64,000 nucleotides of DNA from a virus (IMGVR_UViG_3300049460_000371:1-64000); one strand, 5' to 3'. Shown: positions 8,424 through 16,732, counted from the stretch's first letter. Numbers and translations: made by a program. Notes: generated by a model not told the origin, from the letters alone.

Positions 8424-8770
8424 CTGACCTCAAACGGAAACTGTGGCGGATCATCTACGCCTACTATCCCGGCTTGACCCCATATAGCATCACACTTCAA
8501 CGCATTGACGGGTTGATGCATACTGGTAATACGCCTAGTGAACGTCATGGTCGTTTTACGAATGAGTATTTGACCGAGTCGCTCTACGCCGCCCCTGTGG
8601 GTAAATGGTTGGATGAGCGAACTCATGTTGTTGAGTTTGAGCTGATGACTACCGCACCATCAAGCAAATCTAGCAGAAGTGGTATCACCCGCGTGGCTCA
8701 CATTCGACTCAGTAGCGAGCTTGATATGGCCTTGTTCAAACTAACATTCGATTACGATGAGTACAAGTGA
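8399..8770 (+). CDS. FKLTW-family protein
   Basis: A 123-aa protein; ATG is chosen over the GTG two codons upstream, with GGAG 5 nt before. It starts inside the Fe-S carrier gene, so the two are coupled. 'VGKWLDERT' and ELDMALFKLTFDYDEYK give the family pattern with a six-residue tail. Confidence 0.8.
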   Translation: MRRIIQAITDLKRKLWRIIYAYYPGLTPYSITLQRIDGLMHTGNTPSERHGRFTNEYLTESLYAAPVGKWLDERTHVVEFELMTTAPSSKSSRSGITRVAHIRLSSELDMALFKLTFDYDEYK

Positions 8771-9005
8771 TATAATATATGACAAACGTTTTCGTCGCGG
8801 AACGTTTGGTGGTCATAAAGTTGAAGTACCTGACGATAAGTTCAAACTGATGACCGAGCAACGTCATTGGGCCGTATGGGATCCAGACTTATTGCCTGGG
8901 GTTAAGGCATGGTTGTTGCAATATGGTCCATGGCGTAATAATGAGAAAACTTTCTATTTCGCGCGGGCGAGTACGGCCGCTTTATTCAAACTTCAATACT
9001 GCTAA
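8757..9005 (+). CDS. FKLTW-family protein
   Basis: An 82-aa protein overlapping its upstream neighbour by 14 nt. 'VKAWLLQYG' and the end STAALFKLQYC fit the family. Function unknown. Confidence 0.78.
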   Translation: MSTSDIIYDKRFRRGTFGGHKVEVPDDKFKLMTEQRHWAVWDPDLLPGVKAWLLQYGPWRNNEKTFYFARASTAALFKLQYC

Positions 9006-9289
9006 TGGCTACAACGTTTAAATTATTGGTCGAACGGCATAGACGACTCTTTAACGAGTTACATGCGAGATTTGGCTACATGTCAATTATTATGACGTGG
9101 GGCGATAAGTTGATTGTGTTACGTCCTGATATTGCCGCGAGATTGATTGGTGACTACGACATCATGATTGACAACCAGGACAATAGCATACGTGGCAATG
9201 ATGTGATAAAGGTGTCCTTCACGGAAGAAGCAGATGCGATAATGTTCCGCATCTGCTATCTGGTTGATGGGCCATACGAAGTAGCTTAG
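9005..9289 (+). CDS. FKLTW-family protein
   Basis: A 94-aa protein starting on the previous stop. It ends EEADAIMFRICYLVDG plus six residues; there is no 'WL' segment. Its stop overlaps the opposite-strand gene's stop by 4 nt (TTAG). Confidence 0.75.
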   Translation: MATTFKLLVERHRRLFNELHARFGYMSIIMTWGDKLIVLRPDIAARLIGDYDIMIDNQDNSIRGNDVIKVSFTEEADAIMFRICYLVDGPYEVA

Positions 9290-9933
9290 TGCTTGGTTTC
9301 GTATACGAGGATGAACTCGTTGCCATGTAGGAAGTCTTCTGGGGTTAATTGCTTATGACGAGCAATCTGTCGTACCAATGATGGAAAGACGATACCACGG
9401 TCGTCTAGCTCATCGACTGCATCCCAACACATTTCCACACATGACACGTGGCTGTTGTCCACGATGTCAAACATGTCATCGTATTTCTTTCCCAATTGCT
9501 TGGCAAGACCAACACGAATTTGCTGCCATTGGTCTTTGGTTATATCGACGGTGGTAAGACAAACATTGTCGCACGCAAACACATAGTCGAATGATGAAAA
9601 ATGTACTCCTGCATTGGTGGCTTCGATGAGTAAAAAGCCGTCTGGGTGTGAACCCAAACCAATGTCAAAATTCATGAGTACATGAGTATATCTTGGCCAT
9701 TTATTGGTTGACAATAAGGACAAGATGCGGATCAAATAACTGGACAGGTAAGAACGGTCCTCGATCAAAATGAAACATGGTTGAATATCCAGAAGCGCTT
9801 TAATGTAATCCTTCTCCGCGTCCGTAACTTGATACTTTCCACCAAACATCTTACGAAGCCAATGCCAGTTTATGGCACTGATTATCCGTGTAAATCCATG
9901 CAGTATTCGATATGGTAAACCATGATAGTTCAT
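9286..9933 (-). CDS. permuted papain-like (YiiX / NlpC-P60 type) amidase-like protein
   Basis: A 215-aa reverse-strand protein. The order of motifs fits circularly permuted NlpC/P60 hydrolases: a His in RYTHVLMN (about residue 83), a following Glu (LLIEATNAG) and a late Cys in SHVSCVEMCWDAVD, then LTPEDF. Such enzymes cut amide bonds in peptidoglycan peptides or lipids. There is no signal peptide, but residues 8-25 are amphipathic. It is a lone reverse gene with a 4-nt convergent overlap, as for other cargo genes here. Assignment is by motif only. Confidence 0.6.
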   Translation of the reverse strand: MNYHGLPYRILHGFTRIISAINWHWLRKMFGGKYQVTDAEKDYIKALLDIQPCFILIEDRSYLSSYLIRILSLLSTNKWPRYTHVLMNFDIGLGSHPDGFLLIEATNAGVHFSSFDYVFACDNVCLTTVDITKDQWQQIRVGLAKQLGKKYDDMFDIVDNSHVSCVEMCWDAVDELDDRGIVFPSLVRQIARHKQLTPEDFLHGNEFILVYETKH

Positions 9934-10023
9934 ATCAATACCTCAAATGAATATTTACCGGGATTCCTCGACGAATTAAACACCGATATTGCTTCATAGC
10001 GCCAGTCAAATTACAATCATGTA

Positions 10024-10977
10024 ATGCGTACAATTCTTATAACTGGTGGTGCTGGCTTTCTGGGTTATCATATCGCCAAACGTCTACTGGCAGATCCTGA
10101 TAATTTTGTTGTTCTGGTGGACAACATGAATTCATATTACTCGACTGTCTTGAAACACCTACGACTGGACTTAAATCAAGTCCATACTCGTTGCAAGGTG
10201 TATCGTCATGACATTTCAGATGAGATTGGCCTCAATGTGATTTTCTATCATCACACTCCTGAAATCGTTATCCACTTGGCAGCGCAAGCCGGTGTGCGAT
10301 ATTCGGAGGTGAATCCAATCGCATATGCGAAGTCAAACATGTTGGGTACCACTGTCGTGTTTGATGTTGCAAAGAAAAATGGCGTCAAGCATATCCTGTA
10401 TGCCAGTAGCTCAAGTGTGTATGGAGGATTGGAACCACCCTTTAGTGAAGACATGCCTCTCGTTCAGCCACTAAGCTTCTATGCCGTATCCAAACAAACA
10501 AATGAGATGACGGCCAGCAATTTCACATCATTGACTGGTATTCCCACTACTGGCCTTCGCTTCTTTACCGCATATGGCCCATACGGTCGCCCTGATATGG
10601 CTTATTGGAAGTTCACTGACAACATTCTGAAGTCGCAGCCTATCACCCTATATGGCGATGTTATGCGCGACTTTACCTATTGTGACGATGTCGCGATAGC
10701 GGTCGAAAAACTCATGGCTGTGCCAAATGGCCATCAAGTATTCAATGTGGGCAATAGCCAACCTGTTTTGGTGCGGGATATGATCACCTGCTTGGAAGAA
10801 CGTCTGAATATGACTGCCATAGTGGAGATAGTGGAACGACCTGCTAGCGATCCTCTGGTGACTGCCTGTGTCAACACCAGACTACAACAAGCAATCAATT
10901 GGGTACCAGATACTCCTATTGCTGTTGGCTTGAATGCGTTTGTCACATGGTACCTGGAGTACAAAGACCTGATTTGA
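10024..10977 (+). CDS. NAD-dependent sugar-nucleotide epimerase (UDP-glucuronate 4-epimerase-like)
   Basis: A 317-aa extended short-chain dehydrogenase. The Rossmann motif TGGAGFLG is at residues 7-14, the catalytic SSSSVYG lies near 130 and YAVSK (Tyr and Lys of the active site) near 155. The 'GLRFFTAYGPYGRPDMA' segment is typical of UDP-glucuronate/UDP-glucose 4-epimerases. It probably alters a nucleotide sugar for surface polysaccharide or for modifying phage DNA or protein. It is divergent from the amidase-like gene. The substrate is not certain. Confidence 0.85.
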   Translation: MRTILITGGAGFLGYHIAKRLLADPDNFVVLVDNMNSYYSTVLKHLRLDLNQVHTRCKVYRHDISDEIGLNVIFYHHTPEIVIHLAAQAGVRYSEVNPIAYAKSNMLGTTVVFDVAKKNGVKHILYASSSSVYGGLEPPFSEDMPLVQPLSFYAVSKQTNEMTASNFTSLTGIPTTGLRFFTAYGPYGRPDMAYWKFTDNILKSQPITLYGDVMRDFTYCDDVAIAVEKLMAVPNGHQVFNVGNSQPVLVRDMITCLEERLNMTAIVEIVERPASDPLVTACVNTRLQQAINWVPDTPIAVGLNAFVTWYLEYKDLI

Positions 10978-11005
10978 AATTTTCACAACATGAATGAAAA
11001 AAGTG

Positions 11006-11034
11006 TTGACTTCAAGTTCATTTGACTGCATAAT
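11006..11034 (+). promoter_or_regulatory. sigma70-like promoter with TTCATTTGA core
   Basis: TTGACT, 17-bp spacer containing GTTCATTTGAC, CATAAT. About 75 nt of untranslated leader precede the gene at 11110. Confidence 0.75.
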
Positions 11035-11109
11035 GTGATACATGGTGCTGCGGAACAAGCAGCAAAGACAAAGCAGCAAATACTTCAACTACTTGAAAGG
11101 TAACAAATC

Positions 11110-11505
11110 ATGAAAATCGAAATCATCGGTCTGGCACATGCAACGTTCAACGGCACCCGCGGCGAAGCTGGTGGCGCTCCTTCCAAAGACAGCATCTTCG
11201 GTCTGGCACTGATTCAAGGCAACGTCGTGACCTTCGGCGGCCGACGCGGTGGTACGCTGCGCTTCAAGACCTACAAGAAAGACCAGCTGGAAGCGCAAAA
11301 GGCGCGCTACAACGCCAAACTGTCGGGCAACCCGTTCGGCAAGCATATCGACGCCCACTACACCCCGGTCGCTGACACCGTGAAAGCTGAACTGCTCGGC
11401 ACCGACTTCGACGTCGAAGTAGTTGGCCGTGGCTTCTACAAAGCGATGTCGGCCAAGAAACTGAACACCTACAGCCGCCTGCCAAAAGCAGCTACCGCCG
11501 CCTAA
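11110..11505 (+). CDS. hypothetical basic protein, probably highly expressed
   Basis: A 131-aa protein with strong C/G-ending codon bias and its own promoter and terminator, which suggests high expression. The centre, VVTFGGRRGGTLRFKTYKKD, faintly resembles a WGR-type nucleic-acid module, but too little matches to name it. It ends in an Ala-rich tail. Confidence 0.8.
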   Translation: MKIEIIGLAHATFNGTRGEAGGAPSKDSIFGLALIQGNVVTFGGRRGGTLRFKTYKKDQLEAQKARYNAKLSGNPFGKHIDAHYTPVADTVKAELLGTDFDVEVVGRGFYKAMSAKKLNTYSRLPKAATAA

Positions 11506-11525
11506 GCTAACCTGGCCCCACCAAG

Positions 11526-11552
11526 ATGCCCCGACAAGTTCGGGGCATTTTT
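11526..11552 (+). terminator. hairpin terminator
   Basis: A 9-bp stem ATGCCCCGA / TCGGGGCAT followed by T5. Confidence 0.85.
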
Positions 11553-11628
11553 GTTTTCAAGTTCATCACACAACTGAAAGCCATTTGCTATACTGGTAAC
11601 TGGCATGTGCCATACTGAACGAATAGTT

Positions 11629-11856
11629 ATGTCTTTTTCTACAGAAAAATTAGCTGAGTTGGTGATGCGTTTCGACGAGTTGAAAGCGCGTGTGGGCGAT
11701 GATACACCTGAAACGATCGCCAAGTCTTGCAACAACCCATTCAACGACGACGATGCCCATGCAATGGCATTAGAATATGATCTGCGCATGAGCTACTATG
11801 AAGAGTTGCAAGAGGCAAAAAGTCGCCTTGACGAGTATTTGACCCAATATGACTAA
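11629..11856 (+). CDS. hypothetical helical protein
   Basis: A 75-aa protein, all-helical in appearance (LAELVMRFDELKARV, then YYEELQEAKSRLDEYL). An in-frame ATG 24 nt upstream gives a longer form; neither start has a convincing ribosome site. Function unknown. Confidence 0.65.
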   Translation: MSFSTEKLAELVMRFDELKARVGDDTPETIAKSCNNPFNDDDAHAMALEYDLRMSYYEELQEAKSRLDEYLTQYD

Positions 11857-11862
11857 GTTCAC

Positions 11863-11891
11863 TTGACGGGTAGTTCAGATGAATGTATAAT
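11863..11891 (+). promoter_or_regulatory. sigma70-like promoter, ATGAATG variant
   Basis: TTGACG, 17-bp spacer ending TTCAGATGAATG, consensus TATAAT. A leader of about 120 nt follows before the ART-like gene, with a second TATTAT-like box near 11990. Confidence 0.78.
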
Positions 11892-12018
11892 GATTCATAT
11901 GTGAGGATGTGCTGTTGTTCAGCTTCATAGCTGGTAAATTGAAGCGATGTAACATTCAGATAGCCTAGCTTTTGAAAATAAAACGTGTATTATTCTGAAC
12001 GGCAACGAGGATGAACTT

Positions 12019-12675
12019 ATGCTGGTGTATCATGGAACAAGCGAAGCCAACGTAGTGCAAATTCTGCAACAAGGCATAATGCCACGTTCATTAACTAGCC
12101 GTAGTAATTGGGCCCACACTGTTAAAAGTCATGAAGATGCGGTTTACCTTACGATCGCGTATCCTTTGCACTTTGCAAATCAAGCCTGTACGGACAAGGA
12201 GCGGTTAGCCGTTCTTGAAATTGATACTGACCTCCTGGATGAAGAGCGGTTGGTGGCAGATGAAGATGCAGTTGAACAAGCGCTGCGCGGCCACGACAAT
12301 CTACCAGTATCCTGGGGGATGAAACGTAGGACCAAGTATTACCGTGATCGTATTCACCAGTACCCACATGTGGGTAGTTTGAAAGCATTAGGCACTTGCG
12401 CGCATTTGGGCGTAATTGGCAAGCACGCAATCAAACGGGTGGCATATGTGAACCATGAAGCTTTCGTGCGTCTGGTATATAAAGGCTATGACCCTCAAGT
12501 AAGCGTTGCTGCTTACCAGGTAATAGGTGAAGGATACCAGAAGAGCACAAAATGGTTGTTCGACCCTGAAGAAGTCCAGCAAGAGTATTTGGATTTCGGA
12601 AATGGTTACAAGCATCCGCTGCTGCCAATAATAGATGACCGCGCTGGCATCAATGTTGAGTTAGTAGCAATTTAA
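12019..12675 (+). CDS. ADP-ribosyltransferase-fold protein (putative)
   Basis: A 218-aa protein. The start, LVYHGTSEANVVQILQQGIMP, matches the first motif of PARP/DarT-like ADP-ribosyltransferases, where the His of H-G-T-S binds NAD+. A Tyr in AVYLTIAY (near residue 43) and a following Glu-containing strand (LAVLEID) sit where the second and third motifs would be. If active it would move ADP-ribose from NAD+ to a host protein or nucleic acid. It stands alone behind its own promoter and long leader. The fold assignment is inferred from motif order only. Confidence 0.55.
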   Translation: MLVYHGTSEANVVQILQQGIMPRSLTSRSNWAHTVKSHEDAVYLTIAYPLHFANQACTDKERLAVLEIDTDLLDEERLVADEDAVEQALRGHDNLPVSWGMKRRTKYYRDRIHQYPHVGSLKALGTCAHLGVIGKHAIKRVAYVNHEAFVRLVYKGYDPQVSVAAYQVIGEGYQKSTKWLFDPEEVQQEYLDFGNGYKHPLLPIIDDRAGINVELVAI

Positions 12676-12717
12676 AAGTTAGTTGTAAAGCCACAACAGA
12701 TGATAATCATTTGACCT

Positions 12718-12746
12718 TTGATGAATTTTCATATGTTTGTTATAAT
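12718..12746 (+). promoter_or_regulatory. sigma70-like promoter
   Basis: TTGATG, 17-bp spacer (AATTTTCATATGTTTGT), TATAAT, followed by a leader of about 55 nt to the Ala-rich gene. Confidence 0.75.
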
Positions 12747-12807
12747 TGAACTTACGTGGTAGTAACTTACTGCTAAGATTATATTTTTCACCGAGGAGAG
12801 ATTAACA

Positions 12808-13659
12808 ATGACCCAAATTTTGACCCTGAATGCTGTAGCCGCTGCCATCCTGGAAGGCATGACTCGCCTGCGTGTGAACAAGAAAACCCGTGCGGGTGTC
12901 TGGTATACTGCGCTGCGTCCAAGCCACCGCGTCGCCGGCCGCAACCCAATGATCCGCGTGGAGCCGATCGAAAACTCGACCTCGGTGACCGCCGAACTGA
13001 CCCAGGAAATCGCCGCGATGGTCGAAGGCCTGCCAGAACTGAAAAATAACCACACCTACGTGATGTTCGATATCGGCTACGGCTGGTGGACCCTGCGTGA
13101 ACCTGAAGACGCAAACGACCAAACCAAACCGCTGATCACCGTCACCAAAGGCCGCAAATCCAAAGCTGCACCATCCGCTGCCGTGGCCGACACCAATGCT
13201 GATGCGGCGCCGACCGGCGACACGGCCGAAGTGAAAGCAGCTGAAACCCCAGCCGAGTCGAAACCAGCCGAAGTCGTTGCCGAAGCTGCAAAAATCGAAA
13301 CTCCTGCTGAAATCATCGACGCCGGCCAGCCAGCCGCTGACGAAACCAAACCGACCGTTACCGCGACCATCGCCGACGCCGCGCCAAGCGCTGATGCAAT
13401 CGCCGCTGCTGCTGCAAGCGTGACCGACAAACCTGGCGAATCCATCGAAGCCCTGGTTGCCGCGAACCTGGCTTCGGCTGAAGGTTCGGGCGATGCGGCG
13501 CCGGCTGCTGCACCTGAAACCCCAGCAGCAAGCTCGGGCAATTCGGCCAAGGCCAAGACCGCATCCCGCAAAGGTGCTGCCAAGAAGGAAGCCAAGGCCG
13601 ACGAAACCAAATCGGTCAAAGGTGCTGACGGTATCGTCACCCACGTGATCGGCGGCTAA
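12808..13659 (+). CDS. Ala/Pro-rich protein with C-terminal KSVKG-DGIV-HVI tag
   Basis: A 283-aa protein with a GAGGAGA ribosome site. Residues 1-110 form a compact domain (VRVNKKTRAGVWYTALRP...). Residues about 115-265 are Ala/Pro/Glu/Thr/Lys low-complexity linker. The last residues, KSVKGADGIVTHVIGG, closely match the end of the 183-aa protein at 15082. Highly biased GC-rich codons suggest abundant product. A DNA-associated or structural role is a guess. Confidence 0.85.
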   Translation: MTQILTLNAVAAAILEGMTRLRVNKKTRAGVWYTALRPSHRVAGRNPMIRVEPIENSTSVTAELTQEIAAMVEGLPELKNNHTYVMFDIGYGWWTLREPEDANDQTKPLITVTKGRKSKAAPSAAVADTNADAAPTGDTAEVKAAETPAESKPAEVVAEAAKIETPAEIIDAGQPAADETKPTVTATIADAAPSADAIAAAAASVTDKPGESIEALVAANLASAEGSGDAAPAAAPETPAASSGNSAKAKTASRKGAAKKEAKADETKSVKGADGIVTHVIGG

Positions 13660-13677
13660 TCAGCCCCACGCAACACC

Positions 13678-13700
13678 AGCCCGCTTCGGCGGGCTTTTTT
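13678..13700 (+). terminator. hairpin terminator
   Basis: AGCCCGC / GCGGGCT stem with TTCG loop and T6 run. Confidence 0.88.
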
Positions 13701-13741
13701 ACGACTGTAAATAGAGGAAACCAACATGAGTTGAATTCCTC

Positions 13742-14224
13742 TTGCAAGATGCCGCAACACTTGAAGACTTTGCTGAACATACCGGCCAAGCTCCTCACCT
13801 ATATGTCTGGGAGATCAACTATTTTCCAGAACGCTCTCAACACCTGTTGACCTTACCTGAATGTCAATCACTCATCAATCTTATTTGGGTTGATCAGCTT
13901 CATCTACAAGGTGATCCGCCTGTCGTGCATGACGGCAGAGGGTCACGGTGCGCACGAACATTTGAGTCTCGCATCTATCTGCCTCGCTGGGCAAGAAATC
14001 CTATGGTTGTCATCCATGAGCTTGCGCACTGTGTAACTGACCTGTTCGATTCAGATGATAGTCAGGCACATGGGCCGCGTTATATGAAGGTCTACCTGTC
14101 ATTATGGGCCATCAACTCGTCATATAAATATCCAGCATTGCGCAAACACGCAAATCGCAATGGTCTTCGGGTTAGTCCGATAGACATGATGAAAAAGTTG
14201 AAAGGATTTCAAAGATGGAACTGA
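13742..14224 (+). CDS. SprT-like zinc metallopeptidase (putative)
   Basis: A 160-aa protein. HELAH (about residue 100) is the HExxH zinc-protease motif, followed 16 residues later by AHGPRYMKVY, the HGxxF-type third ligand of SprT-like proteases, which cut DNA-bound proteins. The start is unclear: a TTG at 13742 opens the frame without a ribosome site, whereas GAGG 8 nt before an ATG at 13726 starts a frame that hits TGA at codon 3. A +1 shift there would join M-S to E-F-L-L-Q. The next gene overlaps its end. Confidence 0.65.
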   Translation: MQDAATLEDFAEHTGQAPHLYVWEINYFPERSQHLLTLPECQSLINLIWVDQLHLQGDPPVVHDGRGSRCARTFESRIYLPRWARNPMVVIHELAHCVTDLFDSDDSQAHGPRYMKVYLSLWAINSSYKYPALRKHANRNGLRVSPIDMMKKLKGFQRWN

Positions 14225-14439
14225 GAACGAGTATAACCACACTCATTCGAGATATGGGTCAAGATGAAACTGTAACCATAAAGATGATCGACGACTTCGT
14301 TGATGAATGTATTGCGTTCTTGGAGCGTCAACAAGTGGAAACCCAAAATAGCAATTATGCTAATGACATTTTTGAATTGGAATCAGCTAGGCAAGATGCG
14401 CTAGTGAGCAAATTCAGCTTAACGGTTCAGCCCAGATAG
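14215..14439 (+). CDS. hypothetical helical protein
   Basis: A 74-aa protein overlapping the metallopeptidase stop by 10 nt, so the two are likely coupled. Predicted all-helical, acidic. No domain recognised. Confidence 0.75.
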   Translation: MELRTSITTLIRDMGQDETVTIKMIDDFVDECIAFLERQQVETQNSNYANDIFELESARQDALVSKFSLTVQPR

Positions 14440-14444
14440 TTCAC

Positions 14445-14473
14445 TTGATTTTTGCGCCATTTGGTGTTATCAT
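14445..14473 (+). promoter_or_regulatory. sigma70-like promoter
   Basis: TTGATT, 17-bp spacer (contains CCATTTGG), TATCAT; transcription would begin near 14480. Confidence 0.7.
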
Positions 14474-14503
14474 GAGGTATTGTCTGTAATGAAAGGTTCG
14501 ATT

Positions 14504-14728
14504 ATGCGAACACTTGTTGTATGGAGTACCCGCAGTCTGGCACTGTTTATCTTTGCCATTTTGCTGAACGCCTCTCGTCAAATGTATCCACCAATTGGTG
14601 CGATCTTCTTCAATATCGTGGTCGGTTCTATCCTGTTGGGCGGTACTGCTCTGTTGGATCGCATCCTGCGTAATATGGCTCGTGCGAAATTCTTGCGTGA
14701 ATCCAACATCAACGCCACCCAGTTCTAG
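14504..14728 (+). CDS. small membrane protein
   Basis: A 74-aa protein with two hydrophobic segments (about residues 8-22 and 32-50) and a basic C-terminus, so a two-pass inner-membrane hairpin is likely. ATG 14504 is preferred because AAAGG lies 8 nt before it; an in-frame ATG at 14489 would add five residues. Function unknown; a holin-like role cannot be excluded but nothing supports it. Confidence 0.7.
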   Translation: MRTLVVWSTRSLALFIFAILLNASRQMYPPIGAIFFNIVVGSILLGGTALLDRILRNMARAKFLRESNINATQF

Positions 14729-14736
14729 GACTAGTA

Positions 14737-15015
14737 ATGGATGACTCTCGTGTAAAGGCGCATTTTCAAAATGCAACCGTTGAACAACTTTCGATCATTG
14801 CTGACATAGTCACGTTCTACACGAGAGCACATCAAGCCTTCAGATTGGCCGTTGAGGGTAAAACTCATCCCAATGCCGTTGCCGAAATTCATCACCAGAT
14901 GACCGAGCACATGAACGCCTCATATGCTTACATTGCTGAGGTTGATAAGTTCGTGGCCCTAGGTGGCAAGATCAATGAATTGATGGCGTATTTGACCGAC
15001 ATTAAAAATAAATGA
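14737..15015 (+). CDS. hypothetical protein
   Basis: A 92-aa helical protein, with the pattern AVAEIHHQMTEHMNASYAYIAEVDKF in its middle. It is in an operon with the small membrane protein 8 nt upstream. No domain recognised. Confidence 0.78.
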   Translation: MDDSRVKAHFQNATVEQLSIIADIVTFYTRAHQAFRLAVEGKTHPNAVAEIHHQMTEHMNASYAYIAEVDKFVALGGKINELMAYLTDIKNK

Positions 15016-15023
15016 AAATTTAG

Positions 15024-15052
15024 TTGACTCCTTGTTCATTTGAATTTATCAT
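15024..15052 (+). promoter_or_regulatory. sigma70-like promoter with GTTCATTTGAA core
   Basis: TTGACT, 17-bp spacer with GTTCATTTGAATT, TATCAT, followed by ATGAACAT. Confidence 0.8.
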
Positions 15053-15081
15053 ATGAACATACTTAACAGAGGAGGAAGCAA

Positions 15082-15633
15082 ATGTCTACCACGATCAAAG
15101 ATTTCGGCCGTCACAGCGAACGTTTCGGCGACATCCCGCCGTATTACATTTTCCCGATCAAATTCTGGTTCAAGTCCGAAATGCTGGTGCCGGACGACGT
15201 CCTGACCTGGTGCCGTAACAACTGCACGGGCTTCTACAAGGTCGTCGCCTACACGCACGAAGACAGCGTGAAAAACGGCAAAAAGTTCGCCGAAAAGATC
15301 ATGTACGTGGACAAGATCTACCTGGCAAGCGAAGAAGACGCGGCCCTGATCAAGCTGACCTTCAAGGTGCTGGATCAGAAAATCTCGCGCCCACGCATGG
15401 AAGTCGTAAAACGTCCACGCAAAACCGCCGAAGAAAAAGCCCTGAACCCAACCTCGCCAGAAGCCATCCTGCTGGCAACGCGTCGCCACGCTGCTGCTGC
15501 CAAGGCCAGCAAAAAAGCCAAGACGGCCGTGAAAACTACCACCAAACCTAAAGCGCCGGCCAAGGTGCCGAAAGTAACCGGCAGCAAATCGGTCAAGGGC
15601 AAAGACGGCATCGTCGTCCACGTGATCAAGTAA
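15082..15633 (+). CDS. FKLTW-motif protein with basic tail and KSVKG-DGIV-HVI tag
   Basis: A 183-aa protein with a strong GAGGAGG ribosome site. The first 100 residues carry the paralogue motif as SEEDAALIKLTFKV. A Lys/Ala/Thr-rich tail follows, ending GSKSVKGKDGIVVHVIK, the same tag as the Ala-rich protein at 12808. It therefore joins two otherwise separate families. Codons are highly biased, suggesting abundance; a nucleic-acid-binding role is inferred from the basic tail. Confidence 0.85.
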   Translation: MSTTIKDFGRHSERFGDIPPYYIFPIKFWFKSEMLVPDDVLTWCRNNCTGFYKVVAYTHEDSVKNGKKFAEKIMYVDKIYLASEEDAALIKLTFKVLDQKISRPRMEVVKRPRKTAEEKALNPTSPEAILLATRRHAAAAKASKKAKTAVKTTTKPKAPAKVPKVTGSKSVKGKDGIVVHVIK

Positions 15634-15649
15634 TCGATCACGCAACAGC

Positions 15650-15673
15650 AAAGGCTCCTTCGGGAGCCTTTTT
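15650..15673 (+). terminator. hairpin terminator
   Basis: AAAGGCTCC / GGGAGCCTTT stem with TTC loop and T run. Confidence 0.88.
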
Positions 15674-15683
15674 CATTTGGTGC

Positions 15684-15712
15684 TTGATCTGAATGTTGAA
15701 TGAACCTATAAT
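15684..15712 (+). promoter_or_regulatory. sigma70-like promoter with conserved downstream box
   Basis: TTGATC, 17-bp spacer ending TGAACC, TATAAT, then AGGAACATCTAAAC, nearly identical to the sequence after the promoters at 29508, 36258 and 44052. Confidence 0.8.
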
Positions 15713-15740
15713 AGGAACATCTAAACGCACTGGGGCAAAC

Positions 15741-16073
15741 ATGAAACAACTGAAACGTGCAGAAGTACTGGCGGCGAACTTTGCCTTCCTGGCCCTGCAT
15801 CCAGAATCTGATAAGTTTCCCAATGGTGCAGCACACATCACCGACTGCGCGGACGTGAACGAGTTCGAAACACGTTTCATGAAAGAGCCTGACCTGCTGC
15901 AACGCGAATTCGGCTGGGATCTGCCAGTATGGTGCGATGACGACCTGGTGCCGATCGAAGAATTCACGAAGGGCTTGAAATCGTACGACATCATGGATGG
16001 CGTAGAGTCGATGACCTACGACGAGTTCGTCACCAAATTGAAGGCATACATCGAACGGATGCCTTTAGCATAA
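15741..16073 (+). CDS. hypothetical acidic protein
   Basis: A 110-aa protein; ATG follows GGGG 5 nt upstream. An in-frame ATG at 15693 lies within the promoter and is rejected. Acidic (WCDDDLVPIEEF, ESMTYDEF). The next gene begins on its stop. Function unknown. Confidence 0.8.
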   Translation: MKQLKRAEVLAANFAFLALHPESDKFPNGAAHITDCADVNEFETRFMKEPDLLQREFGWDLPVWCDDDLVPIEEFTKGLKSYDIMDGVESMTYDEFVTKLKAYIERMPLA

Positions 16074-16732
16074 TGGCTACTCAGACTCCCAAATACGCGG
16101 CTTTCCGTGCGCAACTGCACGAAGACTTGATCCCGTTCTTGAATGCGCTGGAACGGTCGTATGCCCAGCGTAAAAGCGCTCGCGAACGAGCCAAGACCCC
16201 AACACGAAGTTTGGAAGGGGCCCGTCAAGATTGGCTGCAATTCGGCCACTTCGACGACTGCGGCCCCAGCTACACGGACGATTACAAGCAAGCAACGAAC
16301 AAGATCGAGTACTGGATCCCGGCCAAGATTGCGGCCGAAAAATACCACAAACTGTGCATCTATAAGTTCCTGGAAGCTGGTGGTACACCGGATCAGATCC
16401 GTGAAATCACGGAACATTTAGTGAAAATGAATCATAACCTCAACGTCAATCTGACGGACAACCCGGAGTTAACCATGGCACAAGTTGAAGGCACTATCGC
16501 ACGCATCAGCGTGACCGAAACCGATAACATGAGTTTTGCAACCTGCAAAGTCGTCATCCTGCTGGTCGGACATACGACGCTGATCAAAGGCGAGGTGACG
16601 GGCAAAGCTGACCAGCTGGACCCAATCAAACTGACCGCACCCGGCGATACGGTGTCGTTCGAGCATACTAGCGACTTCCACGAATACATCCACGGGTTCC
16701 AGAACCACACCCTCGCAGAGATGATGAAATGA
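16073..16732 (+). CDS. hypothetical protein
   Basis: A 219-aa protein coupled to its upstream neighbour (TAATG). The N-terminal 120 residues are helical and basic; the C-terminal 90 look like a beta-barrel (QVEGTIARISVTETDNMSF, then KVVILLVGHTTLIKGEV). No family recognised. Confidence 0.82.
   Translation: MATQTPKYAAFRAQLHEDLIPFLNALERSYAQRKSARERAKTPTRSLEGARQDWLQFGHFDDCGPSYTDDYKQATNKIEYWIPAKIAAEKYHKLCIYKFLEAGGTPDQIREITEHLVKMNHNLNVNLTDNPELTMAQVEGTIARISVTETDNMSFATCKVVILLVGHTTLIKGEVTGKADQLDPIKLTAPGDTVSFEHTSDFHEYIHGFQNHTLAEMMK

Noticed and set aside
11110-11505. WGR-domain call for the 131-aa protein
   Set aside because: Only FGGRRGG resembles the motif; the rest does not fit well enough.
12802-13644. 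Long reverse and +1 frames over the Ala-rich protein
   Set aside because: Low-complexity GCN/CCN codons keep other frames open; only the forward frame has a strong ribosome site and a tag shared with another protein.
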